Positions 1-7,000 of a DNA stretch of 13,354 nt are shown here, piece by piece. Under the pieces are notes generated by a model, which had not been told where the DNA came from, did not search any database, and saw only the letters and a program-made list of their open reading frames with translations. Every line of letters starts with the position of its first letter. Position 1 is the stretch's first letter. The DNA lies in contig JAEXLC010000273.1 of NCBI GenBank assembly GCA_023445495.1, positions 1-13,354 on the forward strand, written 5' to 3'. The position numbers and the translations under genes were made by a program. This stretch comes from Pseudomonadota bacterium (GTDB taxonomy: Bacteria; Pseudomonadota; Alphaproteobacteria; Sphingomonadales; Sphingomonadaceae).

Positions 1-168
1 GCCATGGTCGTAGAGCTGCAGCGTCACCCCGATCGTCTCGGCGCCGGTGGCCGCGGCGAGCCCGGCCACGACCGAGGAATCGACCCCGCCCGACATGGCG
101 ACGACGATGCGGCGCGCCTTGAGCGGCGCCTCGAGCTGGAAGTCTCCTGCGATCATGATCGCGCGCAT
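1..168 (-). CDS. mnmA: tRNA-specific 2-thiouridylase MnmA (N-terminal part, cut by window edge)
   Basis: MnmA adenylates and thiolates uridine 34 at the wobble position of tRNA-Lys, -Glu and -Gln in the cytoplasm. Only the first 56 codons are present; the gene runs off the left edge. The minus strand reads MRAIMIAGDFQLEAPL, then ARRIVVAMSGGVDSSVVAGL, then ETIGVTLQLYDHG. SGGVDSS (residues 27-33) is the PP-loop ATP-binding motif, and the QLYDHG stretch is typical of alphaproteobacterial MnmA. Two in-frame ATGs exist, at 168 and 156. Neither has a clear Shine-Dalgarno. MIAGDFQLEAPL resembles the usual start of this family, so 156 may be the true one. The gene is divergent from the small ORF at 317 and from sciP. 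Family identity is secure; the start is not. Confidence 0.93.
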   Translation of the reverse strand, partial: MRAIMIAGDFQLEAPLKARRIVVAMSGGVDSSVVAGLAAATGAETIGVTLQLYDHG

Positions 169-316
169 TTAGGCACTCGTAGTTCCCCGCGCCACCCCGG
201 TTGGATTCCGGTAACGCTGGTTAAGCGCTCGTTTTCACCTGCTTTACGGACCCTTCAAGACTTTTGGGTAGAAAGCCCAAATCCGAGTTCAACTTGTCGG
301 ATGGGTAGAAGAGAGC

Positions 317-544
317 GTGGACCTGAGTTTTGCCAGACTGGAGCGCGACGTGGCGATCACCGCCATGCCGACCGAGCTGGCGGTTCTGCTGGTCGGCGTG
401 GCGGCGCGCCAGGCGGCGAGTCCCACGGCACGCGCGCAGGCCCGGCTGGCGCTCGTCGCGCCTGTCGAACAGCTGCTCGCACCTGCGCATGGGGCGTTTC
501 ACCGCCTCGCCGCGCGTGCGCTAACCCGTCGTCAGGAAGAATGA
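317..544 (+). CDS. small hypothetical protein, 75 aa, GTG start
   Basis: I do not recognise this protein. It begins MDLSFARLERDVAITAMP, is rich in Ala, Arg and Leu (much of it RLALVAPVEQLL-like amphipathic helix), and has no signal peptide or clear membrane segment. Reasons to think it is real: third codon positions are overwhelmingly G or C, as in the neighbouring true genes; a purine-rich stretch (AGAAGAGAG, 307-315) lies just before the GTG, although it sits very close to it; and the frame is closed by a TAG at 269-271, with no ATG upstream. It lies between mnmA (divergent) and sciP (same strand, 106 bases downstream). Overlapping frames on both strands are less convincing. It could still be a chance ORF in GC-rich DNA. 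Confidence 0.5.
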   Translation: MDLSFARLERDVAITAMPTELAVLLVGVAARQAASPTARAQARLALVAPVEQLLAPAHGAFHRLAARALTRRQEE

Positions 545-650
545 AGAGCGAATTTACCGAGGCGTTTTAGCCGATGTTCAAAGTGCGACGAATATCGGTG
601 GGCGTGTTCAGTTTGCGTAGCGGGGGCCCCCCGCCCCGAAAGGCGAGTAG

Positions 651-950
651 ATGATTGAGAACCAGAAGATCCGTCCCGCGAAAGTGATCGGCCCGCTCGG
701 CGAGCCGCTTACCCTCGAGACGCTTCCCCCGGCCGACACCACCCGCTGGGTGGTCCGTCGCAAGGCCGAGGTGGTGGCCGCCGTCAATGGCGGGCTGCTC
801 AGTGTCGACGAGGTTTGCGAGCGCTATGGCCTCACCGTCGAGGAATTCGCCGGCTGGCAGCGCGCGATCGACCGCTCGGGCATGCCGGGCCTGCGCGTGA
901 CCCGCATCCAGCATTATCGCTCGCTCTACGAGCGCCAGCAGAAATACTGA
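651..950 (+). CDS. sciP: DUF1153 family protein, SciP-like CtrA inhibitor
   Basis: This is a 99-residue DNA-binding protein of the DUF1153 family. In Caulobacter the family member SciP represses CtrA-activated genes in G1 cells by binding CtrA-DNA complexes; the same role here is inferred. Recognisable blocks are KVIGPLGEPLTLETLPPADT (residues 11-30), RWVVRRKAEVVAAVNGGLLS (32-51), a helix-turn-helix around residues 46-70 with the sequence DEVCERYGLTVEEFAGWQRA, and the closing GLRVTRIQHYRSLYE. The ATG at 651 is preceded by a good ribosome-binding site (AAAGGCGAG), and the length is normal for the family. A strong hairpin terminator begins 26 bases after the stop, so the gene ends its transcript. 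A near-perfect GC palindrome (GCGGGGG-CCCCCCGC, 620-634) sits just upstream and could fold in the leader RNA. Confidence 0.93.
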   Translation: MIENQKIRPAKVIGPLGEPLTLETLPPADTTRWVVRRKAEVVAAVNGGLLSVDEVCERYGLTVEEFAGWQRAIDRSGMPGLRVTRIQHYRSLYERQQKY

Positions 951-975
951 TCTCTTCCCTCGAAGAGCAGCTATC

Positions 976-1014
976 GGCCCGCTCCCGGCACGCCCGGGGC
1001 GGGCCTTTTTCTTT
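976..1014 (+). terminator. Rho-independent terminator of sciP
   Basis: A long GC-rich hairpin has arms GGCCCGCTCCCGG (976-988) and CCCGGGGCGGGCC (993-1005), with one G-T wobble and one mismatch. A run of five T and then CTTTC follows directly. This is a canonical intrinsic terminator, 26 bases downstream of the sciP stop codon. Confidence 0.88.
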
Positions 1015-1059
1015 CCGGTCCTCGGGAAAAGTTCCCGTTTCCGTGCAAAATATCGGTAC

Positions 1060-1085
1060 GGAACCAACATGACCGTCCGCTCATT
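1060..1085 (+). promoter_or_regulatory. candidate EcfG-type (general stress) promoter for the first glsB-like gene
   Basis: GGAAC (1060-1064) is followed after exactly 17 bases by CATT (1082-1085). The alphaproteobacterial general stress sigma factor EcfG recognises roughly GGAAC-N16/17-CGTT, so the -35 is perfect and the -10 matches 3 of 4. Transcription would start near 1092, giving a leader of about 39 bases before the ATG at 1131. GlsB/YeaQ-type genes are commonly stress-induced, which fits. The call rests on motif matching alone. Confidence 0.42.
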
Positions 1086-1130
1086 TTTCCTCCGTCGCCC
1101 GGTCCGCGGGCCTTGATAACGGAGGGACTT

Positions 1131-1391
1131 ATGGTGAGCCTTATCGTTTGGCTGGTCATCGGCGGCGTCGTCGGCTGGCTTGCCAGCATCGTGATGCGTA
1201 CCGATGCCCAGCAGGGCATTTTCCTGAACGTGATTGTCGGCATCGTCGGCGCCTTTATCGGCGGCTGGCTGTTCGGCAGCGGTGACATCAACAGCGGCGT
1301 GATCAACCCGACCACGTTCCTGGTGTCGCTGGTTGGCGCGATCGTCCTGCTCGCGCTGGTCAATCTGGTCCGTCGCGGCTCGCTGCGCTAA
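1131..1391 (+). CDS. GlsB/YeaQ/YmgE family stress response membrane protein (copy 1)
   Basis: This small inner-membrane protein of 86 residues belongs to the transglycosylase-associated (GlsB/YeaQ/YmgE) family. Members are stress-induced and of unknown biochemical activity; despite the family name they are not known enzymes. Three hydrophobic helices are visible: VSLIVWLVIGGVVGWLASIV (2-21), FLNVIVGIVGAFIGGWLFG (31-49) and FLVSLVGAIVLLALVNLV (63-80). The positive end RRGSLR should face the cytoplasm. The glycine pattern (IGGVVGWLAS, VGIVGAFIGGWL) is typical. The ATG at 1131 was chosen because GGAGGG (1121-1126) lies directly upstream; a TTG at 1113 is in frame but would put that site inside the gene. 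A candidate EcfG promoter lies upstream and a bidirectional terminator downstream. A same-length paralogue is at 2292-2552. Confidence 0.92.
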   Translation: MVSLIVWLVIGGVVGWLASIVMRTDAQQGIFLNVIVGIVGAFIGGWLFGSGDINSGVINPTTFLVSLVGAIVLLALVNLVRRGSLR

Positions 1392-1406
1392 CCGGATCCA
1401 GGATTC

Positions 1407-1441
1407 AAAAGGGGCCGCCCCGCGAGGGACGGCCCCTTTTT
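1407..1441. terminator. bidirectional intrinsic terminator between convergent genes
   Basis: The hairpin is AAAAGGGGCCGCCCC (1407-1421), GCGA loop, GGGACGGCCCCTTTTT (1426-1441), with a single internal C-A mismatch. The A-run on one side and T-run on the other make it work in both directions: for the glsB-like gene ending at 1391 on the plus strand, and for the SIMPL gene ending at 1461 on the minus strand. Confidence 0.9.
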
Positions 1442-1460
1442 CATGCCCGGACTACGCGGA

Positions 1461-2186
1461 TCACTTGAGCAGGAAGCGCACCGAGACGGTGACGTTCAGC
1501 TCGCGCTCGCCGGCGACGACCTCGAGCTTGTCGGCGACCATGCCCGCCTGCGCGCGCATCGCCATCATCGGCACCGGCGGCACCGGCAGCGCGCCGCCTT
1601 CGGAGATCGCCAGGATGCGATCGACCTTGAGCCCCGCTGCCTGGGCGTAAAGCTCGGCCCGGGCCCGCGCCTTCTTGATCGCGTCGGTCCGCGCCTCGTC
1701 GAGCGCGCCCTCGGGCTTGTCGACCGTCAGGTTCGGACCCGAGATGTTGTTGGCGCCCTCGCGCACCAGCGTGTCGAGGATCGTGCCGCTCTTCGCGATG
1801 TCGCGGAAACGGATCGAGACCTGGTTCGACGCCTGGTAGCCGGTGATCACCGGCGGCTCGTTCTGGGCGTAGCGATATTGCGGGCTGAGGTTGATCGTCG
1901 CGGTCTGGATATCGCGCTCCGCCACGCCCGACTTGCGCAGCGCGGCCAGCACCTTGGCCATCTGCGCATTGTTCTGCTGCATCGCCACCGCGGCGGTGCT
2001 CGCCTGGGTGACCACGCCGGCCTCGATCACCGCGAGATCGGGCACGCGGGTGCTGGCGCCGGTCGCGCTCACATCGAGCACGGTGCCGTCGATCAGCACC
2101 GGGCGCGTATCGGTCTGCGCGGCAACCGGAAGCGCCGCGACGGTGATCGCTGCGGCGGAAGCGGCAAGAGCCAGTCGAATCATCAT
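1461..2186 (-). CDS. SIMPL (DUF541) domain protein, secreted
   Basis: This is a 241-residue exported protein of the SIMPL/DUF541 family, which includes E. coli YggE and brucellar BP26. These are periplasmic or outer-membrane-associated proteins linked to oxidative and envelope stress; the mechanism is unknown. The signal peptide MMIRLALAASAAAITVAALP ends in VAA, with likely cleavage near residue 23. Family hallmarks follow: an early beta segment (VLIDGTVLDVSATGASTRVP), a helix of AAVAMQQNNAQMAKVLAALR, then GVAERDIQTATINLSPQYRY, the block GYQASNQVSIRFRDI, a helix DEARTDAIKKARARAELYAQ, and the C-terminal strand LNVTVSVRFLLK. Two ATGs stand side by side (2186 and 2183); GGAG in TTGGAGTGA just upstream serves either. 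A stable hairpin (2201-2235) sits immediately before this ribosome-binding site. The gene follows a GlsB-like gene on the same strand and may share its transcript. Confidence 0.92.
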   Translation of the reverse strand: MMIRLALAASAAAITVAALPVAAQTDTRPVLIDGTVLDVSATGASTRVPDLAVIEAGVVTQASTAAVAMQQNNAQMAKVLAALRKSGVAERDIQTATINLSPQYRYAQNEPPVITGYQASNQVSIRFRDIAKSGTILDTLVREGANNISGPNLTVDKPEGALDEARTDAIKKARARAELYAQAAGLKVDRILAISEGGALPVPPVPMMAMRAQAGMVADKLEVVAGERELNVTVSVRFLLK

Positions 2187-2200
2187 TCACTCCAACATGA

Positions 2201-2235
2201 TTGTCCCGCGCACAGCCATGCCGCGCGCGGGACAA
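2201..2235 (-). promoter_or_regulatory. 11-bp perfect inverted repeat in the leader of the SIMPL gene
   Basis: TTGTCCCGCGC (2201-2211) and GCGCGGGACAA (2225-2235) are perfect reverse complements around a 13-base loop. In the minus-strand transcript the hairpin ends 14 bases before the start codon at 2186, next to the ribosome-binding site. No T-run follows it in the direction of transcription, so it is not a standard terminator. It could attenuate read-through from the upstream glsB-like gene, stabilise the mRNA or be a protein site. The structure is plain; the function is a guess. Confidence 0.55.
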
Positions 2236-2291
2236 ATGGAAGCTGAACGGAAATCGGGCACGGGCCGGCGCAGGCCCATTGCCCGGAAACC

Positions 2292-2552
2292 TTATGCGCG
2301 GCGCACCATGATCAGGCGGTAGAGCGCCAGCAGCACCACCGAGCCGGCGGTGGCGGCGGCATAGGCCTGCCAGGTGCTGTCGCGCACTTCGATCCCGAGC
2401 ATCGGCGTCAGGTAAAAGGCGAGCAGCGCGCCCGCGATGCCGATCAGGATCGTCACGATCACGCCGCCCGGATCCTTGCCCGGCATGATCAGCTTGCCCA
2501 GCACACCGGCGACCAGGCCGATGAGCAGCCACCCAATAATCCCGTGCGGCAT
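2292..2552 (-). CDS. GlsB/YeaQ/YmgE family stress response membrane protein (copy 2)
   Basis: This second small membrane protein of the transglycosylase-associated family also has exactly 86 residues. Three helices are visible: GIIGWLLIGLVAGVLGKLIM (4-23), GVIVTILIGIAGALLAFYL (30-48) and YAAATAGSVVLLALYRLIMV (64-83). The loop MPGKDPGG (23-30) between helices 1 and 2 is a common signature of this family and differs from MRTDAQQG in copy 1, so the two genes are diverged paralogues. The start is well supported by GAGGAGGG five bases before the ATG. It is the first gene of a minus-strand pair with the SIMPL gene 105 bases downstream. On the upstream side, a CGAAC-N17-AGTT arrangement (minus strand, 2648 to 2623) is a weak match to an EcfG-type promoter. 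Confidence 0.92.
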   Translation of the reverse strand: MPHGIIGWLLIGLVAGVLGKLIMPGKDPGGVIVTILIGIAGALLAFYLTPMLGIEVRDSTWQAYAAATAGSVVLLALYRLIMVRRA

Positions 2553-2605
2553 GAATTCCCTCCTCGATTCGGCCCGTCTCCCCCGAGCCGCGCGGAAGGT
2601 CGCGC

Positions 2606-2618
2606 TAGTGCGACACTA
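2606..2618. promoter_or_regulatory. short palindrome TAGTG-CGA-CACTA, possible operator
   Basis: Perfect 5-bp arms flank a 3-base centre in the 238-base intergenic region (2553-2790) between the minus-strand glsB-like gene and the plus-strand RND operon. The core GTGCGAC recurs inverted at 2794-2800, right at the start of the adaptor gene, and as GTGCGAT at 2747-2753. A repressor site is possible. No regulator gene lies nearby, and short palindromes arise by chance. Confidence 0.22.
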
Positions 2619-2716
2619 TTGCAACTGTTTCTTGACGGAAACGGTTCGGGAAACATCCCGGATACTTGCGGAAAATGGCCGGAACGGGCATTTGCCCGGG
2701 CCACGCGAAACGGCTC

Positions 2717-2745
2717 TTGTAGCCGGTGCCTTATTCATCTAATAC
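2717..2745 (+). promoter_or_regulatory. weak sigma70-like promoter candidate for the RND operon
   Basis: TTGTAG (2717-2722) and TAATAC (2740-2745) are separated by 17 bases, in a locally AT-richer stretch about 45 bases before the adaptor start. The -35 matches the consensus reasonably; the -10 matches only 3 of 6. A hairpin CGGCCGA-TT-TCGGCCG (2768-2783) in the would-be leader reaches the ribosome-binding region and could affect translation. Confidence 0.27.
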
Positions 2746-2790
2746 AGTGCGATCAACTTGGGGGCAGCGGCCGATTTCGGCCGGATCGGA

Positions 2791-3990
2791 ATGTCGCACA
2801 TGAATTACGAGGCAGGGATGTTCGGACGACAGGAGCGGCTGGAATATAGTGGGGATGCGCCGAAGTCTCGGCGGTGGCTTTGGATTACGCTGATCGTCCT
2901 CGCGATCGCCGTTGCCGGCTTCTTCACCATGGGCAAGTTCATGGGCGGCAAGCAGGACGGCGCCGCCACCAAGGCCGCGGGCAAGTCCAACAACCCGTCG
3001 CAGATGCCGACCGTCACGGTCACCGTTCCCGGCCGCCAGGCCGTGCAGACCGTGATCAGCGGCACCGGCAGCCTTGCCGCCAAGCGCGAGATGCCGGTCG
3101 GCGTCGTCGGTGAAGGCGGCCTGGTCACCCGCGTGCTCGTCGAGCCGGGCACCTGGGTCGGCAAGGGCCAGGTCCTCGCCACCGTCGATCGCTCGGTGCA
3201 GGTGCAGACCGCCGATTCACTCGCCGCATCGGTGCGCGTCGCCGAAGCGGACGCCAAGCTCGCCCAGGCCAATCTCGATCGCGCCCAGAGCCTCGTCTCG
3301 AACGGCTTCGTCTCTAAGGCCGATATCGACCGGCTGACCGCCGCGCGCGACCAGGCTTCGGCCCGCGTCCGCGTCGCCCGCGCCCAGCTCGCCGAGACCC
3401 AGGCGCGCAACCACCGCCTCGACATCCGCGCGCCGGAAGCCGGCCTGGTGCTTACCCGCCAGGTCGAGCCGGGCCAGATCGTCAGCGGCGGCTCGGGCGT
3501 GCTGTTCCGCATGGCGATGGGCGGCCAGATGGAACTGCGCGCGCAGCTCGCCGAGGCCGACCTGCTGCGCACCCGTATCGGCTCGACCGCGCAGATCACG
3601 CCGACCGGCAGCACCCAAACGTTCAGCGGCTCGGTGTGGCAGGTCTCGCCGGTGATCGATCCGAACACCCGCCAGGGCATTGCCCGCATCCAGCTCGCCT
3701 ATAACCCGGCGCTCCGTCCGGGCGGCTTCGCCAGCGCGCAGATCATCACCGGCGCCGAGAACGCCGTGATCCTGCCCCAGTCGGCGATCCAGAGCGATGC
3801 GCAGGGCAATTATGTCTACACGCTCGACCGCGACAACAAGGCAGTCCGTACCCCCGTCGTCACCGGCGCGGTGACCGATTCGGGTGTCTCGGTGACGCAG
3901 GGCCTGACCGGCAATGAGCGCGTGGTGATGACCGCCGGCGCGTTCCTGAATCCGGGCCAGAAGGTCATCCCCCAGCTCCTGAAGAAGTGA
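2791..3990 (+). CDS. RND efflux periplasmic adaptor (membrane fusion protein)
   Basis: This adaptor subunit of a tripartite RND pump links the inner-membrane transporter to an outer-membrane channel. The 399-residue chain (counted from 2791) has an N-terminal membrane anchor, RRWLWITLIVLAIAVAGFF (27-45), and no lipobox cysteine. The first lipoyl half follows at about 105-135 (VGEGGLVTRVLVEPGTWVGK), then a coiled-coil hairpin at about 140-208 (AEADAKLAQANLDRAQSLVS), the second lipoyl half at 212-240 (IRAPEAGLV), the beta-barrel to about 320 (RPGGFASAQI at 309-318) and a C-terminal membrane-proximal domain. Starts at 2791 and 2800 are both in frame: 2791 has GGA five bases before it, while 2800 (MNYEAGMF) has GGA nine bases before it. 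A TTG at 2758 is unlikely. The pump gene begins 10 bases after the stop, so they are co-transcribed. Substrate is unknown. Confidence 0.93.
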   Translation: MSHMNYEAGMFGRQERLEYSGDAPKSRRWLWITLIVLAIAVAGFFTMGKFMGGKQDGAATKAAGKSNNPSQMPTVTVTVPGRQAVQTVISGTGSLAAKREMPVGVVGEGGLVTRVLVEPGTWVGKGQVLATVDRSVQVQTADSLAASVRVAEADAKLAQANLDRAQSLVSNGFVSKADIDRLTAARDQASARVRVARAQLAETQARNHRLDIRAPEAGLVLTRQVEPGQIVSGGSGVLFRMAMGGQMELRAQLAEADLLRTRIGSTAQITPTGSTQTFSGSVWQVSPVIDPNTRQGIARIQLAYNPALRPGGFASAQIITGAENAVILPQSAIQSDAQGNYVYTLDRDNKAVRTPVVTGAVTDSGVSVTQGLTGNERVVMTAGAFLNPGQKVIPQLLKK

Positions 3991-4000
3991 GATCCAAGCG

Positions 4001-7000
4001 ATGAGCTTCCGGAACATCTCGGCCTGGTCGATCCGGAATCCGATTCCGCCGATCGTCCTGTTCCTGTTCCTCACGGTTGCGGGCCTGATGAGCTTCAACC
4101 GGATGGACGTGAACAACAATCCGGACATCGATTTCCCGATCGTCTGGATCGCGATCAGCCAGCCCGGCGCCGCGCCCAGCGAGCTGGAGACGCAGATCAC
4201 CCAGCAGGTGGAAAGCGCCGTGCGCAGCCTGCAGGGCATCGACGAGATCAACTCGACGGTGACCGAGGGCCAGTCGCAGACGGTCGTCCAGCTCGCGATC
4301 GGCACTCCGATCGATCGCGCGGTGGAGGACGTGCGCAGCGCGGTCCAGCAGATCCGCGGCAACCTGCCCGACGGCATTCTCGAGCCGCAGATCGGCCGCG
4401 TCGATTCGGCCAGCGACAACGATATCGCCAGCTTCACCGCGATCGCGCCCGACATGACCGTCGAGCAGCTGAGCTGGTATATCGACAATACGGTGGCCAA
4501 GAGCCTGCTCTCGATCACCGGCATGTCGGCGGTGAACCGCAATGGCGGCGTCAACCGCGAGATCCGTGTCCAGATCGATCCGGCCAGGCTCCAGTCCTAT
4601 GGCCTCACCGCCAGCCAGGTGAACCAGCAGCTGCGCGCGGTGAACATGAACGCCGCCGGCGGCCGCGCCGAGATCTCGGGCTATGAACAGTCGGTCCGCG
4701 TGCTCGGCAACGCCAAGAACGCCTATGCGCTCGGCCAGACCCAGATCTCGACGGGCAATGGCCGCACCGTGCGCCTCGCCGATATCGCGACGGTGACCGA
4801 CAGCTATGCCGAGCTGCGCAGCGCCGCGCGGTTCAACGGCCATGCGGTGATCTCGTTCGACATTCAGCGCGCCAAGGGCGCGTCGGACGTCGCGATCTTC
4901 CACGAAGCGGAAAAGACGCTCCAGAAGCTCGAGAAGAACAATTCCAAGGTCCATTTCGAGCTGCTGTCGAACTGGTCAAAATATGCCGAGCAGCAATATC
5001 ACTCGGCGATGGAAGCGATGATCGAGGGCGCCGTGCTCGCGGTGGTCGTGGTGCTGCTCTTCCTGCGCGACTGGCGCGCGACGTTCATCTCGGCGCTGGC
5101 GATCCCGCTCTCCGCGATCCCCAGCTTCTGGTTCATGGACATGCTGGGCTTCACGCTCAACCAGATGACGCTGCTCGCGCTCAGCCTGGTGGCCGGCGTG
5201 CTGGTCGACGATGCGATCGTGGAGATCGAGAATATCGTCCGGCACATGCGCATGGGCAAATCGGCCTATCAGGCATCGATCGACGCAGCGGACGAGATCG
5301 GCATCGCCGTGCTCGCCACCACCATGTCGATCGTCGCGGTGTTCCTGCCGGTCGGCCTGATGCCGGGCGTGTCGGGCCAGTTCTTCAAGAATTTCGGCCT
5401 CACCGTCGTCGCCTCGGTGCTGATGAGCCTTGCCGTGGCACGTCTCGTCACCCCGATGATCGCCGCCTATTTCCTCAAGGCGCACGGCCATGTCTCGCAC
5501 GGCGAAGGCCGGATCATGGACGCCTATGTGAAGCTGCTGCGCTGGACGCTGCACCATCGCTGGTCGGCTATCGCCGGCTTCGTCGCTTCGCTGGCGCTCA
5601 CGGTGGTGTTCTTCGCGATGCTGCCGATGACCTTCCAGCCGACCCAGGACGAGGACCAGGTCACCGCCAATGTCGAGATGGTGCCCGGCACCACGCTCGA
5701 GCAGACCGACGCGGTGGTTCGCCGCGTGGCGGCCCGCCTGCGCCAGGAGCCCGACGTGCAGAACGTCTATGAGCGTGCGTTCGTCGGCAGCGGCCGCGTG
5801 ACCGCGATGCTCAAGGACGATCGCAAGGAGACCAGCGACGAGTTCACCCGCCGCATCACCCCGGACCTGCTCGCCATCCCCGATGCGCGTGTCGGCTTCC
5901 GTGCGCAGGGCGGCTGGGGCTCGAGCGGCCGCGCGCTGACCGTGACGCTGGGCGGCGAGGATCCCGAGCTGCTCACCAAGACCGCGCTCACCCTGGTCGA
6001 CCAGATGCAGAAGATGCCCGAAGTGGTGGCACCGCGCATCGCCGGCGACCTCAACCGCCCCGAGATCGTGATCAAGCCGCGTCTCGACCTGGCGGCGAAC
6101 CTGGGCGTGACCACGGCGGCACTGTCGAACGCGATCCGCATCGCGACGCTGGGCGATATCGACCAGAACAGCGCCAAATTCTCGCTGTCCGATCGCCAGA
6201 TCCCGATCCGTGTGGCGCTGCAGGAAGATGCGCGCGCCAAGCTGTCGACGATCCAGAACCTGCCGGTGCAGACCCAGAGCGGCGGCTCGGTGCCGCTCGA
6301 CGTCGTCGCCGATATCGGCTTCGGCACGGGCCCGACCAAGATCGAGCGCCTGAACCTCCAGCGCCGCGTCGTCATCGGCGCGGACCTGGCGACCGATCCG
6401 AAGACCGGCAAGGCGATCGTCTCGGGCCTGGCGCTCCAGAAGATCCACCAGCTGCCGATCATGAAGAACCTGCCGATCGGCGTGGCGGAGATGACCGTCG
6501 GCAACGCCAAGTGGCAGGCGGAGATGCTCAACAACTTCTTCATCGCGCTGGCGACGGGCATCTTCCTCGTCTTCGCGGTGCTGGTGCTGCTGTATCGCCG
6601 CTTCATGTCGCCGCTGGTGAACATGGGTTCGCTGCTCAACGCGCCGCTGGGCGGGCTGATCGCGCTGTGGATCGCCGGCCAGCCGCTGTCGCTCCCGGTG
6701 TTCATCGGCATGCTGATGCTGTTCGGCATCGTCGCGAAGAACTCGATCCTGCTGGTCGACTTCGCGCTGGAGGAGATGGCCAAGGGCGTCGACAAGTTCA
6801 CTGCGATCGTCGACGCCGGGCACAAGCGCGCCCAGCCGATCGTGATGACCACGGTGGCGATGGTCGCGGGCATGATCCCGACCGCGCTGTCGCTCAACGG
6901 CGACGGCTCGTGGCGCGCGCCGATGGGCATGACCGTGATCGGCGGCCTGATCCTGTCGACCGTGCTCACCCTGGTGATGGTGCCCGCGCTGTTCAGCCTC

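Noticed and set aside
4..570. 188-codon plus-strand frame at the left edge
   Set aside because: Its first part is antisense to mnmA, which is certain from the SGGVDSS motif. The rest overlaps the more convincing 317-544 frame in a different phase.
620..634. GC palindrome upstream of sciP as a terminator
   Set aside because: The arms meet with almost no loop and no T-run follows; it sits right before a ribosome-binding site. It is mentioned only as a possible leader fold.
1441..2532. 363-codon minus-strand frame across the SIMPL and GlsB-like genes
   Set aside because: It runs in another frame through two recognisable genes and the gap between them. It gives an Arg/Gly/Asp-rich product with no homology that I can see.
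2632..2660. TTGACG as a -35 element for the RND operon
   Set aside because: The hexamer is good, but the sequence at the right spacing (ATCCCG or neighbours) is not a -10, so I preferred the weaker pair at 2717-2745.
3217..4554. 445-codon minus-strand frame over the adaptor/pump junction, and the similar frame at 3965-4954
   Set aside because: Both are antisense shadows of the RND genes with the low-complexity Arg/His/Asp composition typical of such shadows.
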